Shown here piece by piece: positions 1-8,506 of a stretch of DNA of 58,626 nt (positions are counted from its first letter, which is position 1; the number at the start of each line of letters is the position of its first letter). The translations under genes and the position numbers were made by a program. The DNA is from Anaerolineae bacterium (GTDB taxonomy: Bacteria > Chloroflexota > Anaerolineae > Aggregatilineales > Phototrophicaceae). Below the pieces are notes generated by a model. It was given only the letters and a program-made list of their open reading frames with translations. It was not told the origin of the DNA and made no database searches. The stretch lies in contig JAJDWK010000047.1 of assembly GCA_022825675.1 (NCBI GenBank), forward strand, positions 1 to 58,626, read 5' to 3'.

Positions 1-1212
1 AAATCTACCGCCCAGCTCTCGGAATCCAACCAAGCTTATCTCAATCAATTGGCAGAAAAAGCCGAGGCGCAAACGAAACAGCATATCGCGGAATTAGAAG
101 CGAAAAAGAAGCTCATTGACCAGCAGCTTGAACAGATGTCCACTACCTTAAGAACTGTGCCAACAGAGTTGGACAAGAACCAGCGAAATGTGAGCGAGGT
201 GATTGAAAAATCTGCCAAGAGTTTAGAAGAATCGAATAAAGCTCATCTACACCAATTACAAGAAAAATCCAGCACTCAGACTAAAGAGCATTTTGCCAAG
301 CTGGCTGAAAAAGAGACGCAGATTAACCGCCGCCTGGGCGAGATGGACACCAAGCTGGACAAGGTGCAGTCGCTCATCGCCGAGTTTGAAAAGGCGCGTG
401 AGAGCAAGCTGGGCGCGCTTGACGACCAGTTAAAAAGCCTGACTGCGACAACCTCATCTTTGCAACGAGCGCTCGCGGATAATCAAGCGCGAGGCCAATG
501 GGGCGAGCGGATTGCCGAGCAGATTCTTGAATATCTTGGTTTGCGTGAAGGCATCAGCTACACGCAGCAATTGGCCACTCCATCGGGGGAACGCCCCGAT
601 TACACCTTCCTCTTACCCAATCAATTGTCTCTCAATATGGATTGCAAGTTTCCCATTGACAATTATTTGAAATATGTCGATGAGAATGATGACAGCAAAA
701 GAGTAGAGTACAGCAAGAATTTCCTGCGCAATGTCGAGAAACATGTCACCGATGTCACGAAACGAGATTATATCAACTCGCAAACGGTGGATTGTGTCCT
801 AATATTCATTCCCAACGAGCAGATATACCGCTTCATAAACGAGCAAGGCAGTTCCTTGATAGACACTGCCCTGCGAAATAAAGTCATTTTGTGCTCACCG
901 ATGACGTTATACATTGTATTGGCTGTCATCCGTCAAGCCTCGCAAAACTTTAATGTAGAACAGAAATCGCGAGAAATCATCAGCTTGGTAAATGACATCC
1001 GCGCCGAGTGGAAAAAATATGCTGATCAAATGAACAAACTTGAACGCAGCTTCAAATCCGTCAACGATAACTTCCACCGATTGAATTTCACCAGAGCAAG
1101 GGCGCTCGACCGGCGCTTTGACCGAATTGAGGTTATGCTCGAAAGTAACGAGGTCGACAACGGCAGCGACGCGCCGCTGCCGCTGGCAGACGATGATGTG
1201 CTTGAGCCGTAA
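1..1212 (+). CDS. rmuC: RmuC family DNA recombination protein, 5'-truncated by window edge
   Basis: The frame is open from base 1 with no start codon, so the gene begins upstream of the window; at least 403 residues are present. The first ~130 residues are a low-complexity coiled coil of charged repeats (variants of 'ESNxAxLxQLxEK' recur), then comes the RmuC domain with 'GQWGERIAEQILE', 'GERPDYTFLLPN' and 'LNMDCKFPIDNYLKY', which fit the restriction-endonuclease-like core of the family. RmuC proteins limit recombination at inverted repeats. The coiled-coil part is AT-richer than the flanking genes. It converges on the yvcK-type gene with only 5 bp between stop codons. Confidence 0.9.
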   Translation, partial: KSTAQLSESNQAYLNQLAEKAEAQTKQHIAELEAKKKLIDQQLEQMSTTLRTVPTELDKNQRNVSEVIEKSAKSLEESNKAHLHQLQEKSSTQTKEHFAKLAEKETQINRRLGEMDTKLDKVQSLIAEFEKARESKLGALDDQLKSLTATTSSLQRALADNQARGQWGERIAEQILEYLGLREGISYTQQLATPSGERPDYTFLLPNQLSLNMDCKFPIDNYLKYVDENDDSKRVEYSKNFLRNVEKHVTDVTKRDYINSQTVDCVLIFIPNEQIYRFINEQGSSLIDTALRNKVILCSPMTLYIVLAVIRQASQNFNVEQKSREIISLVNDIRAEWKKYADQMNKLERSFKSVNDNFHRLNFTRARALDRRFDRIEVMLESNEVDNGSDAPLPLADDDVLEP

Positions 1213-1217
1213 GCCGG

Positions 1218-2246
1218 CTACGCCCTTGTCAGCCTGGCGGAGCGCCGCGTCATCAGCTCCATCAAAGTATTGGCGATAAGCTCCGGCTTGTGGCGGATGG
1301 TATCTTGCTTTTGCCAGAGCTCGCGCTTGCCCGAGGTGGTATCGGCGACATCGGCTTGCACCGGCGTCACATTCATCGTCAAGATGCGGTGGATTTCATC
1401 GGTCGTCGGCAGCAGCACATCCACCTGCTCGCGGGCGTATAACTCCATAAGCTCGGCGCTGGGCACGGTCGCATTCAGCACGACATAATCAAGCACGCCA
1501 ATGCCGAGGTAGGACATCACCTGCTGCACATGGTCGGAGAGGGAATAGCCATCGGTCTGTCCCGGCTGCGTTGTTGTGTTGCAGACGAAGACTTTCAACG
1601 CCTTGGAATCACGAATGGCTTGGGAAATCTCTTTGAAAGCGAGGCAGGCGATGATGGTAGTGAAGAGGCTGCCGGGTCCAATCGTTATCAAATCGGCATG
1701 CTCCAGCGCGTCAAGGCAGGGGCGGTAGGCGGTGGCGGCTGGGTTTTGCACAAAGATGCGCTTGATGGCGGCTTTATCCAACTGGCGCACATTAAATTCC
1801 TGCTCGACGATGCTGCCATCCACCAGCTCGGCGCAGATATGGGTATTTTCTTCGGTGACCGGGTAGATATCCGCCTGGATATCGAGCAAGGCGCTCAACT
1901 GCTGGATAGCGGTGACGAAGCTGCCCGACATTTGCGTCAGCGCGGCGATAAACAGGTTGCCGAATGCCATGCCATCCAGCTGCGGCTCTCCCGGCGCGGT
2001 GATGCGATGCTGCAGCACCCGCGTCAGCAAAGAATCGTCTTGATGCGCCAAGGTGGCGATGGCGTTGCGGATATCGCCCGGCGCGGGGATTTGGGCGAAT
2101 TCGCGCACGATGCCGGTGCTGCGCCCGGTATCGGTTACGGCGATGATGCCAGTCAGGGCATCGGTGTGGCGCTTCAAGCCGCGCATGACTTGCACCGCGC
2201 CCAAACCGCCGCCGATAGACACCACTTTCATCCCGCTCGCTGCCAT
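1218..2246 (-). CDS. yvcK: YvcK/CofD-family gluconeogenesis factor
   Basis: 342 residues. The N-terminus 'VVSIGGGLGAVQVMRGLK' and the following 'AVTDTGRSTGIVRE' and 'PAPGDIRNAIATLA' are hallmarks of the YvcK/YbhK branch of the CofD-like superfamily, which binds UDP-sugars and is needed for growth on gluconeogenic carbon sources and for cell shape in Firmicutes. 'LITIGPGSLFTTIIACL' near residue 190 is also typical. The start at 2246 has GAGG 5 bases upstream; Met6 is an alternative. A TATACT hexamer (minus strand, 2279-2284) about 33 bases upstream is a possible -10. The usual partners (rapZ, whiA) are absent, so family assignment rests on sequence alone. Confidence 0.9.
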   Translation of the reverse strand: MAASGMKVVSIGGGLGAVQVMRGLKRHTDALTGIIAVTDTGRSTGIVREFAQIPAPGDIRNAIATLAHQDDSLLTRVLQHRITAPGEPQLDGMAFGNLFIAALTQMSGSFVTAIQQLSALLDIQADIYPVTEENTHICAELVDGSIVEQEFNVRQLDKAAIKRIFVQNPAATAYRPCLDALEHADLITIGPGSLFTTIIACLAFKEISQAIRDSKALKVFVCNTTTQPGQTDGYSLSDHVQQVMSYLGIGVLDYVVLNATVPSAELMELYAREQVDVLLPTTDEIHRILTMNVTPVQADVADTTSGKRELWQKQDTIRHKPELIANTLMELMTRRSARLTRA

Positions 2247-2347
2247 AGTTGCCTCGAAGCTGCCGCCGATTTCGATTCAGTATAGCGCAGTTTCCCGCTT
2301 GGGCGGTCGCAGATATCGGCAGAATCTGGCGCAAGCCGCGAAGGCGC

Positions 2348-2502
2348 GGGGCAATTGCAATAAAAAAGACATTCGCCACAACAAGTGGAATCCAACGAAC
2401 ATTTAACCACCGAGGACACCGAGATACACCGAGAAAAGCATGAGAGACTCTTTAAATCTTTTCTCGGTGTGCTCAATTTACCTCTGTGTTCTCGGTGGTA
2501 TG
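2348..2502. repeat. Long dispersed hairpin repeat, copy A
   Basis: Bases 2348-2470 match 58488-58611 with only a handful of differences: about 55 bases of conserved flank beginning GGCAATTGC, then an inverted repeat. The inner arms ACACCGAGAAAAG (2426-2438) and CTTTTCTCGGTGT (2458-2470) are perfect complements of 13 bases with a 19-base loop. Outer arms (TAACCACCGAGGACACCGAG from 2404 and its imperfect complement ending near 2502) extend the hairpin to about 100 bases. The two copies differ in the loop but keep both stems perfect. Confidence 0.9.
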
Positions 2503-2560
2503 GGGTGTGTACAAACTACCCTGATAAATGAAGAAGCATAGAGCCATTTCAAGAAAAAAC

Positions 2561-2590
2561 TTTGTGCCCTTTGTGTCTTTGTGGTGAAAA
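2561..2590 (-). repeat. Short CACAAAG-type dispersed repeat
   Basis: On the minus strand this reads CACCACAAAGACACAAAGGG followed by CACAAA. Close relatives occur at 36718-36742 and 38801-38826, and more distant ones at 30261-30286 and 46815-46844. All are intergenic. Confidence 0.8.
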
Positions 2591-2694
2591 AATATTTGAT
2601 GCGATTGCCCTGCGCGAAGGCGCGGCAACGCTGGCAATGCGCCGAAACTATGCCATCATAGGAAGAACACTGGCGGACAAGTATTGTTAATTCT

Positions 2695-4011
2695 ATGCCA
2701 AAATCAGCGCTGGAAAAAACAGCCTGGGCGCTTATCTTGCTTGGCTATCTCATGGTAGGGAGCCTCTTCGCCCGCTTCACGCCGGCTTGGCAGCATCCTG
2801 ATGAGCCGGCGCATTACAATGCGCTGCGGCAAATCGCCGAAAATGGCTGCTGCCCCATCATAGAAGCGGGTGATTGGGACAGCGCCTATCTGGCGCGGTT
2901 GACCAGCAGCCGCTTTGCGCCCCAGCATCTGGGCAATTTGAGCAGCATCCAGTACGAAGACCATCACCCCCCGCTCTATTACATGCTGGCGGCGCTTGTA
3001 TATCGCGGCAGCGGCGGCGATTTGTTGGCGCTGCGGCTGTTCAGCGTTGCGCTGGGCGCGGGAACGCTCGCCCTCAGCTATGCCATCTGCCGCCAAGTAT
3101 TGCCCCGCCAGCCTCAGGTCGCGCTGGGCGTGATGGCGCTGGTCGCCTTCCTGCCTCAGCACATCAGCATGATGGCTGCCGTCAACAACGATGCGCTGGC
3201 GGAGCTGCTGGTGGCGCTGGCGCTGCTGTGGCTGCTGCGTTATGTACGGGCGGAGTCGCCCCCGCTCTGGCAATTGAGCGTGATAATTGGCTTGGCGTTC
3301 TGGACAAAGCTCACGATTTATTTCTTGGCGCCCCTGGCGCTGCTGGCGATTTGGCTGCGTTGGCGGCGCTGCCAGCGCCCGCGGCGGGAGCTGCTGCGCT
3401 CTCTGCTGCTGTTCACGCTCTTGGCGGGCATTTTCGGCAGCCCCTGGTGGCTGCGCAATGCGCAGGTCTATGGCTTGCCGGACTTTTTCGGCTTGGCGGC
3501 GCATCACCAAGTGGCGCATGACCAGCCGCGCACCGCGGACTATATCGCCGAGCACGGCGCGCCAGCCACCGCCCAAGCCCTGCTGAGCACGACCTTCAAG
3601 AGTTTTTGGGGACAGTTCGGCTGGATGGCGCTGCCGCTGGACAGTGTGCTTGGCGGTTGGCTCTATCGCGGCTTTGCCCTGCTCTCGCTGGCGGGCGTGA
3701 CGGGCGCGCTGCTGGGGTGGCGGCGGCTCAAAAGCGCCAGCGGGGCGCTGCTGATGGCGGCAATTGCTTTTGTGGCGCTGCAATTCGCTTATTACAATCT
3801 CGAGTTCCTGCAATGGCAGGGGCGCTATTTCTTCCCTGCGCTGCTGCCGCTGGCGCTGGCGCTTGTTCTCGGCATTGACCAGTGGCGGGCGCGCCTGTTC
3901 CCGCGCTGGGCAGCGGCGCGCTGGCTGCTGCCGCTGGCATTTTTCAGCCTGTCGGCGCTGGATGTCTATCTGCTCTTCCGCGTGATTGTGCCGGGCTTGT
4001 CGCCGGGATGA
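2695..4011 (+). CDS. GT-C fold membrane glycosyltransferase (ArnT/PMT or DUF2142-like)
   Basis: 438 residues with about ten hydrophobic segments. After the first TM helix comes 'QHPDEPAHYNALRQIAE', then 'YEDHHPPLYYMLAALVY'. An acidic motif in the first outer loop followed by a PPLYY motif is what GT-C transferases that use polyprenyl-phosphate sugars show, so the product probably transfers a sugar on the outer face of the membrane; the substrate cannot be told. No polysaccharide cluster surrounds it. Start at the ATG at 2695, with no clear Shine-Dalgarno. It converges on efp. Confidence 0.75.
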   Translation: MPKSALEKTAWALILLGYLMVGSLFARFTPAWQHPDEPAHYNALRQIAENGCCPIIEAGDWDSAYLARLTSSRFAPQHLGNLSSIQYEDHHPPLYYMLAALVYRGSGGDLLALRLFSVALGAGTLALSYAICRQVLPRQPQVALGVMALVAFLPQHISMMAAVNNDALAELLVALALLWLLRYVRAESPPLWQLSVIIGLAFWTKLTIYFLAPLALLAIWLRWRRCQRPRRELLRSLLLFTLLAGIFGSPWWLRNAQVYGLPDFFGLAAHHQVAHDQPRTADYIAEHGAPATAQALLSTTFKSFWGQFGWMALPLDSVLGGWLYRGFALLSLAGVTGALLGWRRLKSASGALLMAAIAFVALQFAYYNLEFLQWQGRYFFPALLPLALALVLGIDQWRARLFPRWAAARWLLPLAFFSLSALDVYLLFRVIVPGLSPG

Positions 4012-4029
4012 TGCGGGCGCTCAGGCGCA

Positions 4030-4593
4030 TTATTTGCTGACGCGGGTTACATACGCCAGTTCTTCGAGGTTGATTTTCACCACATCGCCAACATTGATGA
4101 ACATCGGCGCATTCACTTCAAAGCCGCTCTCCAGCCTGATTTTTTTGGTCGGGCTGTTGGCGGTATCGCCCGCCACCGCCGCTTCTACCTCGATGACTTT
4201 ATATTCCATCGTCTTGGGCAATTCATAATCGATGATTTCGCCTTCATAGCTGAGCAGCTTGATCTCCATGCTGTCTTTGATGTAATTGATATCATCGCCG
4301 AATATCGCACGATTGAGCTGGGGCTGTTCGTAGGTTTCGGTGTTCATGAAGGTGAGGAAATCATCATCGGCATAGAGGAATTCGACGCGGTTGGCTTCGA
4401 CGCGAATATCTTCAACGCGCTCGCCGGAGTTGAAAGTCATCTCGGTGGTAGCGCCGCTGCGCAGGTCGCGCACGGTGACGCGGATGGTGGCTTTGCCGCG
4501 CCCGGGCTTGTGATGGCGGTATTCCATAACGCGGTAGAGGTTGCTGTTCTGCGTGAAGGTGGTGCCCTTGCGCAGCTGATTCACATCAATCAT
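4030..4593 (-). CDS. efp: Elongation factor P
   Basis: 187 residues, the normal EF-P length, with all three beta-barrel domains: KOW-like N-terminus 'LRKGTTFTQNSNLYRVMEY', middle 'FMNTETYEQPQL' and C-terminal 'LESGFEVNAPMFINVGDVVKI'. EF-P enters the ribosomal E site and relieves stalling at consecutive prolines. The tip loop reads HHKPGRGKATIR, so the residue aligned to Lys34 of E. coli EF-P is Arg32. AGGA lies about 9 bases before the ATG at 4593. A promoter-like TGCTATACT lies between it and ridA, so it can be transcribed separately. Confidence 0.95.
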   Translation of the reverse strand: MIDVNQLRKGTTFTQNSNLYRVMEYRHHKPGRGKATIRVTVRDLRSGATTEMTFNSGERVEDIRVEANRVEFLYADDDFLTFMNTETYEQPQLNRAIFGDDINYIKDSMEIKLLSYEGEIIDYELPKTMEYKVIEVEAAVAGDTANSPTKKIRLESGFEVNAPMFINVGDVVKINLEELAYVTRVSK

Positions 4594-4633
4594 GTCGAGT
4601 GTTCCTGATAAAGCTCGCTGGTAACTGGCGCAT

Positions 4634-4642
4634 AGTATAGCA
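4634..4642 (-). promoter_or_regulatory. Extended -10 promoter element for efp
   Basis: TGCTATACT on the minus strand fits the TGnTATAAT extended -10 consensus; the predicted start site is about 35 bases before the efp ATG. No good -35 is visible. Confidence 0.45.
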
Positions 4643-4667
4643 GCCGGGGCGCGGGCTGCGTAGGCGC

Positions 4668-5051
4668 TTATTCCAGCAGCGCCACCGCTTCGATCTCCAC
4701 CAGCGCGCCCGCCGGCAAGCCGCCAGCCGCCACCGTCGTGCGCGCGGGCGGCGCTTGCGGGAAGAACTCGGCATAGACCGCGTTGAACTCGGCGAAGTCC
4801 CCGATATCGGCGAGGAAGACCGTGGTCTTGACGACATTCTGCATGCCGCTGCCAGCCGCTTGCAAGACGCCGCTGATATTCTGCAGCGCCTGGCGCGTCT
4901 GCGCCGCGATGCCGCCCGCCCGCAGCTCGGAGCTGCCGGGTATCAGCGGTATCTGCCCGGCGGTGAAGATGAAACCATTGGCGATTATTCCCTGGGAATA
5001 CGCGCCCACAGCGCCGGGCGCATTCGGTGTTGAGATGACTTCTCTGGGCAT
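4668..5051 (-). CDS. ridA: RidA (YjgF/YER057c/UK114) family enamine/imine deaminase
   Basis: 127 residues, exactly the family size. 'TPNAPGAVGAYSQGIIANGFIFTAGQIPL' and the C-terminal 'ARTTVAAGGLPAGALVEIEAVA' are signature regions; the conserved Arg of the active site is in 'PARTTV'. RidA hydrolyses reactive 2-aminoacrylate and related enamines made by PLP enzymes. Start at 5051 is preceded by AAGGA at modest spacing. It is upstream of efp on the same strand with a 74-base gap that carries its own promoter-like element, so cotranscription is possible but not required. Confidence 0.93.
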   Translation of the reverse strand: MPREVISTPNAPGAVGAYSQGIIANGFIFTAGQIPLIPGSSELRAGGIAAQTRQALQNISGVLQAAGSGMQNVVKTTVFLADIGDFAEFNAVYAEFFPQAPPARTTVAAGGLPAGALVEIEAVALLE

Positions 5052-5271
5052 GGGCAGTCCATCCTTCGATTTGAGAAAGTTGAGAGAAAAGAATTACCGC
5101 GCAATTATGCTGCGCGGCGTCAAAATGAGCAAGCTGATTTTGTCATTTCAGCGTATGGAAGGCAGGAGCGTACCAAGGCTCGCCCACAGATGCGAGAAAT
5201 GGCACCCCTAAAGCTCAAGCGCGGCTAGGCTACATCACGGCGTTTTAGGCGCGCAAATTTTTTTGAAGCCA

Positions 5272-5296
5272 ATTGTGTTATAACTTCAAACACAAT
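5272..5296. promoter_or_regulatory. Perfect 8-bp inverted repeat, candidate operator before priA
   Basis: ATTGTGTT (5272-5279) and AACACAAT (5289-5296) are exact reverse complements with a 9-base spacer, centred about 52 bases before the priA ATG. The nested GTTATAAC (5277-5284) is itself a palindrome. The geometry suits a dimeric repressor; the regulator is unknown. Confidence 0.5.
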
Positions 5297-5335
5297 CCAG
5301 CATGGTGAAATACTGCCTCAGGAGAACCGCGCCCG

Positions 5336-8098
5336 ATGCGCTATGCCGAAGTCGCGCTTGATGTGCCTGTGCACAAGAGCTTCAGCTATCATTTGCCCGC
5401 GGGGCTGCGCGGGCGGGTCGCGCCGGGCTGCCTGGTGCGGGTGCAATTCGGCGTGGCGATGCAGCCGGCAGTCCTGCTCGCCCTGCATGAAGACTGCGAT
5501 ATCCCCGAAACCAAGCCGATACTCGAGCTGCTTGACCCGCAGCCGGCGCTTTCCGCCGATATGCTGGCGCTGGCGCGCTGGCTGAGCGAGCGCTGCCTCG
5601 CGCCCATCGGCGCTTGCGTCTGGCTGATGCTGCCGCCCGGCTTCGCTGGCAAATCCGACCGCCGTTACCGCTTCCTGCGCGATACCCTGGCAGAGAACGC
5701 GCCCCAGCAAGCGGCGCTGCCCGGCGTCGAGCCTGCTGCCGCGCCGCCGCTGGAGCAGCGCCTGCTGCAGACATTAAGCGACAAAGGTCCGCGGCGGCTG
5801 CGCCAGCTCAAAGCCATGTTTCCCAAACAGCGCATTGAAGGCGCGCTGGAGCGGCTGACAGCGGCGGGCGCGCTGGCGGAAGACTCGGTCTTGGCGCCGC
5901 CAGCCGCCAGGAAAAAGACGGTAACGCGGCTCTATCCCAACTATCGGCTCACTGATGTCGAGGCGCTGGCGCAGCGCTTCCACAAGCCGACTCAACCTGC
6001 CGCCTTGCTCGCCGCTATCGCCGAGCGCGCCGAAGACGCCATCGGCGTCCAAGACGCGCTGGACCTGGTCGGCGCAAAATCCAAAGCGCCCCTCAAGCGC
6101 CTCATCAATGATGGCTTGGTCTTCGTCGAGAAGACCGCCCGCGGCGAGCAGGATTTGATTATCCTGGAAGCGGAACCGGCGCGTATTGAAGCGGCGCTGG
6201 CGCGTTGGCGCGGCAGCCGCTGGAGCGCAGAACTGCTGCGCGCGCTCGCGGCATTGCCCGCGCCGCCAACCCTGCCGGAAGCGCTGCGACTGACCGGCGC
6301 ATCGCGCGCGCGCATCAAAAAACTCATCGCCGCCGGGCTGCTGGAAGCGCGGGAAGAGCAGGTCTGGCGCGATTCCCTGCGTGATTTTGACTTCGTGCCC
6401 GACAGCCCGCCGACGCTGACGCCTGATCAGCAGGCTGTCTGGCAGGCTATCCGCCGCGGGATGGCGGCTGGAGGGGCACCGCGTTTCCTGCTGCATGGCG
6501 TGACGGGCAGCGGCAAAACCGAAATCTATTTGCAAGCCATTGAAGAGACCTTGGCGCAGGGGCGGCGCGCCCTGCTGCTGGTGCCAGAAATCGCGCTGAC
6601 GCCGCAGACGGTGCGGCGGGTCTATGAGCGATTCCCGGGCAGGGTGGCATTGGCGCATGGCAGCTTGCCGCGCGGCGAGCGTTATGACACCTGGCAGCGG
6701 GCGCGCGCCGGCGAAATCGATATCATCGTTGGCACACGCTCGGCGCTGTTTTCGCCATTGCCCGCCCTCGGCTTGATTGTGCTGGACGAAGCGCATGACG
6801 GCAGTTACAAACAGGGCGCGTTCATGCCGCCGCCGCAGTATCACGCGCGGGACGCGGCGGAATTCCTGGCGCAGCGGGTCGGCGCGGCGCTCATCCTGGG
6901 CAGCGCCACGCCCGACCTCGGCGATTGGTATCGCGCGGGGCGCGGCGGGCTGCGGATTTTGCGGCTGCCGCAGCGCATCATGGGGCATCGGCAGCGCATC
7001 CGCCAGCAAGCGGAGCGGCTGGGACAGGCGGCGCGCTATCGCCAAGAGTATGCTGAGGCGCTGACGATCCCGCTCGCGCCGGTGGAAGTAGTAGATATGC
7101 GCGCGGAGCTGCGCGCGGGCAACGCCAGCATGTTCAGTCGGGCGCTGCGGCAAGCGCTCGCTGATGCGCTTGAGCGCGGCGAACAGGCGATTTTGCTGCT
7201 CAACCGCCGGGGCGAAGCCACTTACATTTTCTGCCGTGACTGCGGCAATGTCTTGCAATGCGAGCGCTGCGACCGCCCGCTGACCTATCATCGGGTAGAG
7301 CGCGGCTTGCGCTGTCATCATTGCGGGGCGCGGCAGCCTTATCCCCGCGCCTGCCCCGCCTGCGGCTCGGCGCGCATCCGCCATTTTGGCGCTGGCACAC
7401 AGCAAGTGGAATCGGCGCTGGCGCGGCTCTTCCCCGCGGCGCGCGCCTTGCGCTGGGATATTGATACCGCTCGCAGCCCCAAAATGCACTTCGAGATCCT
7501 CGACCGCTTCGGCAAGCGGGAGGCGGATGTGCTCATCGGCACACAGATGATCGCCAAAGGTTTGGATTTGCCGCTGGTTACGCTGGTGGGCGTCGTCAGC
7601 GCTGATTATGGCTTGGCGCTGCCGGATTATCGCGCTGGCGAGCGCGTCTTCCAACTGCTGACGCAGGTCTCGGGGCGGGCGGGGCGCGGGCTGCTGGGCG
7701 GCAAAGTCATTTTGCAGAGCTATCAGCCGCAGCATTATGTCATCCAGGCGGCGGCGCGGCAGGACTACGCCGCGTTTGCCGAGCGCGAGCTCGCCTATCG
7801 CAAAGAGATGGGCTACCCGCCCTACCGCCGGCTGGCGCGCATCGTCTTCAGCCATGCCAGCCAGGAACGGGCGCGGCAAGAGGCGGAAACTGCCGCCGCG
7901 CGCCTGCGGAAGATCCTCGCCGAACAGGGGCTGAGGGCGACATCCATTATCGGTCCCGCGCCCTGTTTCTATGCCCGGGTTGATAGGCACTATCGCTGGC
8001 AGCTGCTGCTGCGGGGACCAGACCCGCGGGCAGCACTGCGGCAGCTGCGCCCGGCACCCGGCTGGCGGATTGACATCGACCCGCTGGATCTGCTGTAG
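5336..8098 (+). CDS. priA: Primosomal protein N' (replication restart helicase PriA)
   Basis: 920 residues, longer than E. coli PriA (732) mainly between the N-terminal DNA-binding part and the helicase core. Walker A 'GVTGSGKTEIY' begins near residue 388, the DEAH box is near 484, and the zinc region has paired Cys from about residue 633 ('CRDCGNVLQCERCDRP', 'CHHCGARQPYPRACPACG'). C-terminal 'GTQMIAKGLDLPLVTLVGVV' and 'VSGRAGRG' are helicase motifs V and VI. PriA reloads the replicative helicase at stalled forks. AGGAGA lies 10 bases before the ATG. It is transcribed away from ridA, with a palindrome in the shared intergenic region. Confidence 0.96.
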   Translation: MRYAEVALDVPVHKSFSYHLPAGLRGRVAPGCLVRVQFGVAMQPAVLLALHEDCDIPETKPILELLDPQPALSADMLALARWLSERCLAPIGACVWLMLPPGFAGKSDRRYRFLRDTLAENAPQQAALPGVEPAAAPPLEQRLLQTLSDKGPRRLRQLKAMFPKQRIEGALERLTAAGALAEDSVLAPPAARKKTVTRLYPNYRLTDVEALAQRFHKPTQPAALLAAIAERAEDAIGVQDALDLVGAKSKAPLKRLINDGLVFVEKTARGEQDLIILEAEPARIEAALARWRGSRWSAELLRALAALPAPPTLPEALRLTGASRARIKKLIAAGLLEAREEQVWRDSLRDFDFVPDSPPTLTPDQQAVWQAIRRGMAAGGAPRFLLHGVTGSGKTEIYLQAIEETLAQGRRALLLVPEIALTPQTVRRVYERFPGRVALAHGSLPRGERYDTWQRARAGEIDIIVGTRSALFSPLPALGLIVLDEAHDGSYKQGAFMPPPQYHARDAAEFLAQRVGAALILGSATPDLGDWYRAGRGGLRILRLPQRIMGHRQRIRQQAERLGQAARYRQEYAEALTIPLAPVEVVDMRAELRAGNASMFSRALRQALADALERGEQAILLLNRRGEATYIFCRDCGNVLQCERCDRPLTYHRVERGLRCHHCGARQPYPRACPACGSARIRHFGAGTQQVESALARLFPAARALRWDIDTARSPKMHFEILDRFGKREADVLIGTQMIAKGLDLPLVTLVGVVSADYGLALPDYRAGERVFQLLTQVSGRAGRGLLGGKVILQSYQPQHYVIQAAARQDYAAFAERELAYRKEMGYPPYRRLARIVFSHASQERARQEAETAAARLRKILAEQGLRATSIIGPAPCFYARVDRHYRWQLLLRGPDPRAALRQLRPAPGWRIDIDPLDLL

Positions 8099-8126
8099 CG
8101 GCGGTAATGGCGGAAGTGCCGGGCAA

Positions 8127-8155
8127 TTGAACACGCGGGAAAAAGGCGGTACAAT
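8127..8155 (+). promoter_or_regulatory. Sigma70-like promoter for the small membrane protein at 8186
   Basis: TTGAAC (8127-8132), a 17-base spacer, and TACAAT (8150-8155). It lies just after priA and about 30 bases before the next ATG. Confidence 0.6.
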
Positions 8156-8185
8156 GGCGCTGTGCTGGGGAAAGCGGGAGCGCTT

Positions 8186-8458
8186 ATGTGGATTGTGCAA
8201 ATCTGCGTGGCGGCATTTTGGTATAGCATCGGCGTCTATCTGCTGTTTCGGGAAGCGACAGTCTGGGAGACGGCGCGTCAATTCGGCTGGTTCCGCCGCC
8301 ATTTCCGCAGCGGCTCCTGCCGCAAATGGGAGCGCTTTTGCCGTGATGCCGGCTTGCTCTGCTTCGCTGTTGGCTGCCTGCTCTTCTTTAAATTGCCCTT
8401 TGGCATGGGGCTCTTCGGCGTGATAATCGCCCTGCCGCTGCTGGCATTTTTGCTCTAG
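8186..8458 (+). CDS. Small membrane protein, unknown
   Basis: 90 residues with two hydrophobic regions: 'MWIVQICVAAFWYSIGVYLLF' at the N-terminus and a longer C-terminal hydrophobic stretch (about residues 55-90). Between them is a basic, aromatic loop 'WFRRHFRSGSCRKWERFCRD'. The ATG at 8186 is preferred over the GTG at 8162 because it has GGGAG about 8 bases upstream and starts directly with the first TM segment. I do not recognise the family. It probably forms a transcription unit with the next gene, from its own promoter. Confidence 0.6.
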   Translation: MWIVQICVAAFWYSIGVYLLFREATVWETARQFGWFRRHFRSGSCRKWERFCRDAGLLCFAVGCLLFFKLPFGMGLFGVIIALPLLAFLL

Positions 8459-8506
8459 GCGGCGCGCCGTTTGCGCCTGTCAGCTTGTGAAGATGGGATA
8501 CTATTG

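Larger units (their letters stand above)
2247..2694. other. Gene-free interval with repeats
   Basis: 448 bases without a credible gene. It holds the long hairpin repeat (2348-2502) and a short 'CACCACAAAGACACAAAGGG' element in reverse orientation (2561-2590). The rest, 2503-2560 and 2591-2694, shows nothing I recognise apart from a weak TATTGT -10-like hexamer just before the glycosyltransferase start. Confidence 0.7.

Noticed and set aside
2404..2502. CRISPR-like repetition of CACCGAG units
   Set aside because: Units of about 9 bases without spacers of uniform length, and arranged as a hairpin; no cas genes in the window.
2704..3813. 369-codon antisense frame opposite the GT-C gene
   Set aside because: Arg/Gln/Ala-rich shadow without hydrophobic pattern or domain; the plus-strand frame has clear TM helices and GT-C motifs.
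5774..8302. 842-codon open frame antisense to priA
   Set aside because: Product is rich in Arg/Gln/Pro with no domain; it is the mirror of high-GC codon bias in priA, which has full helicase motifs.
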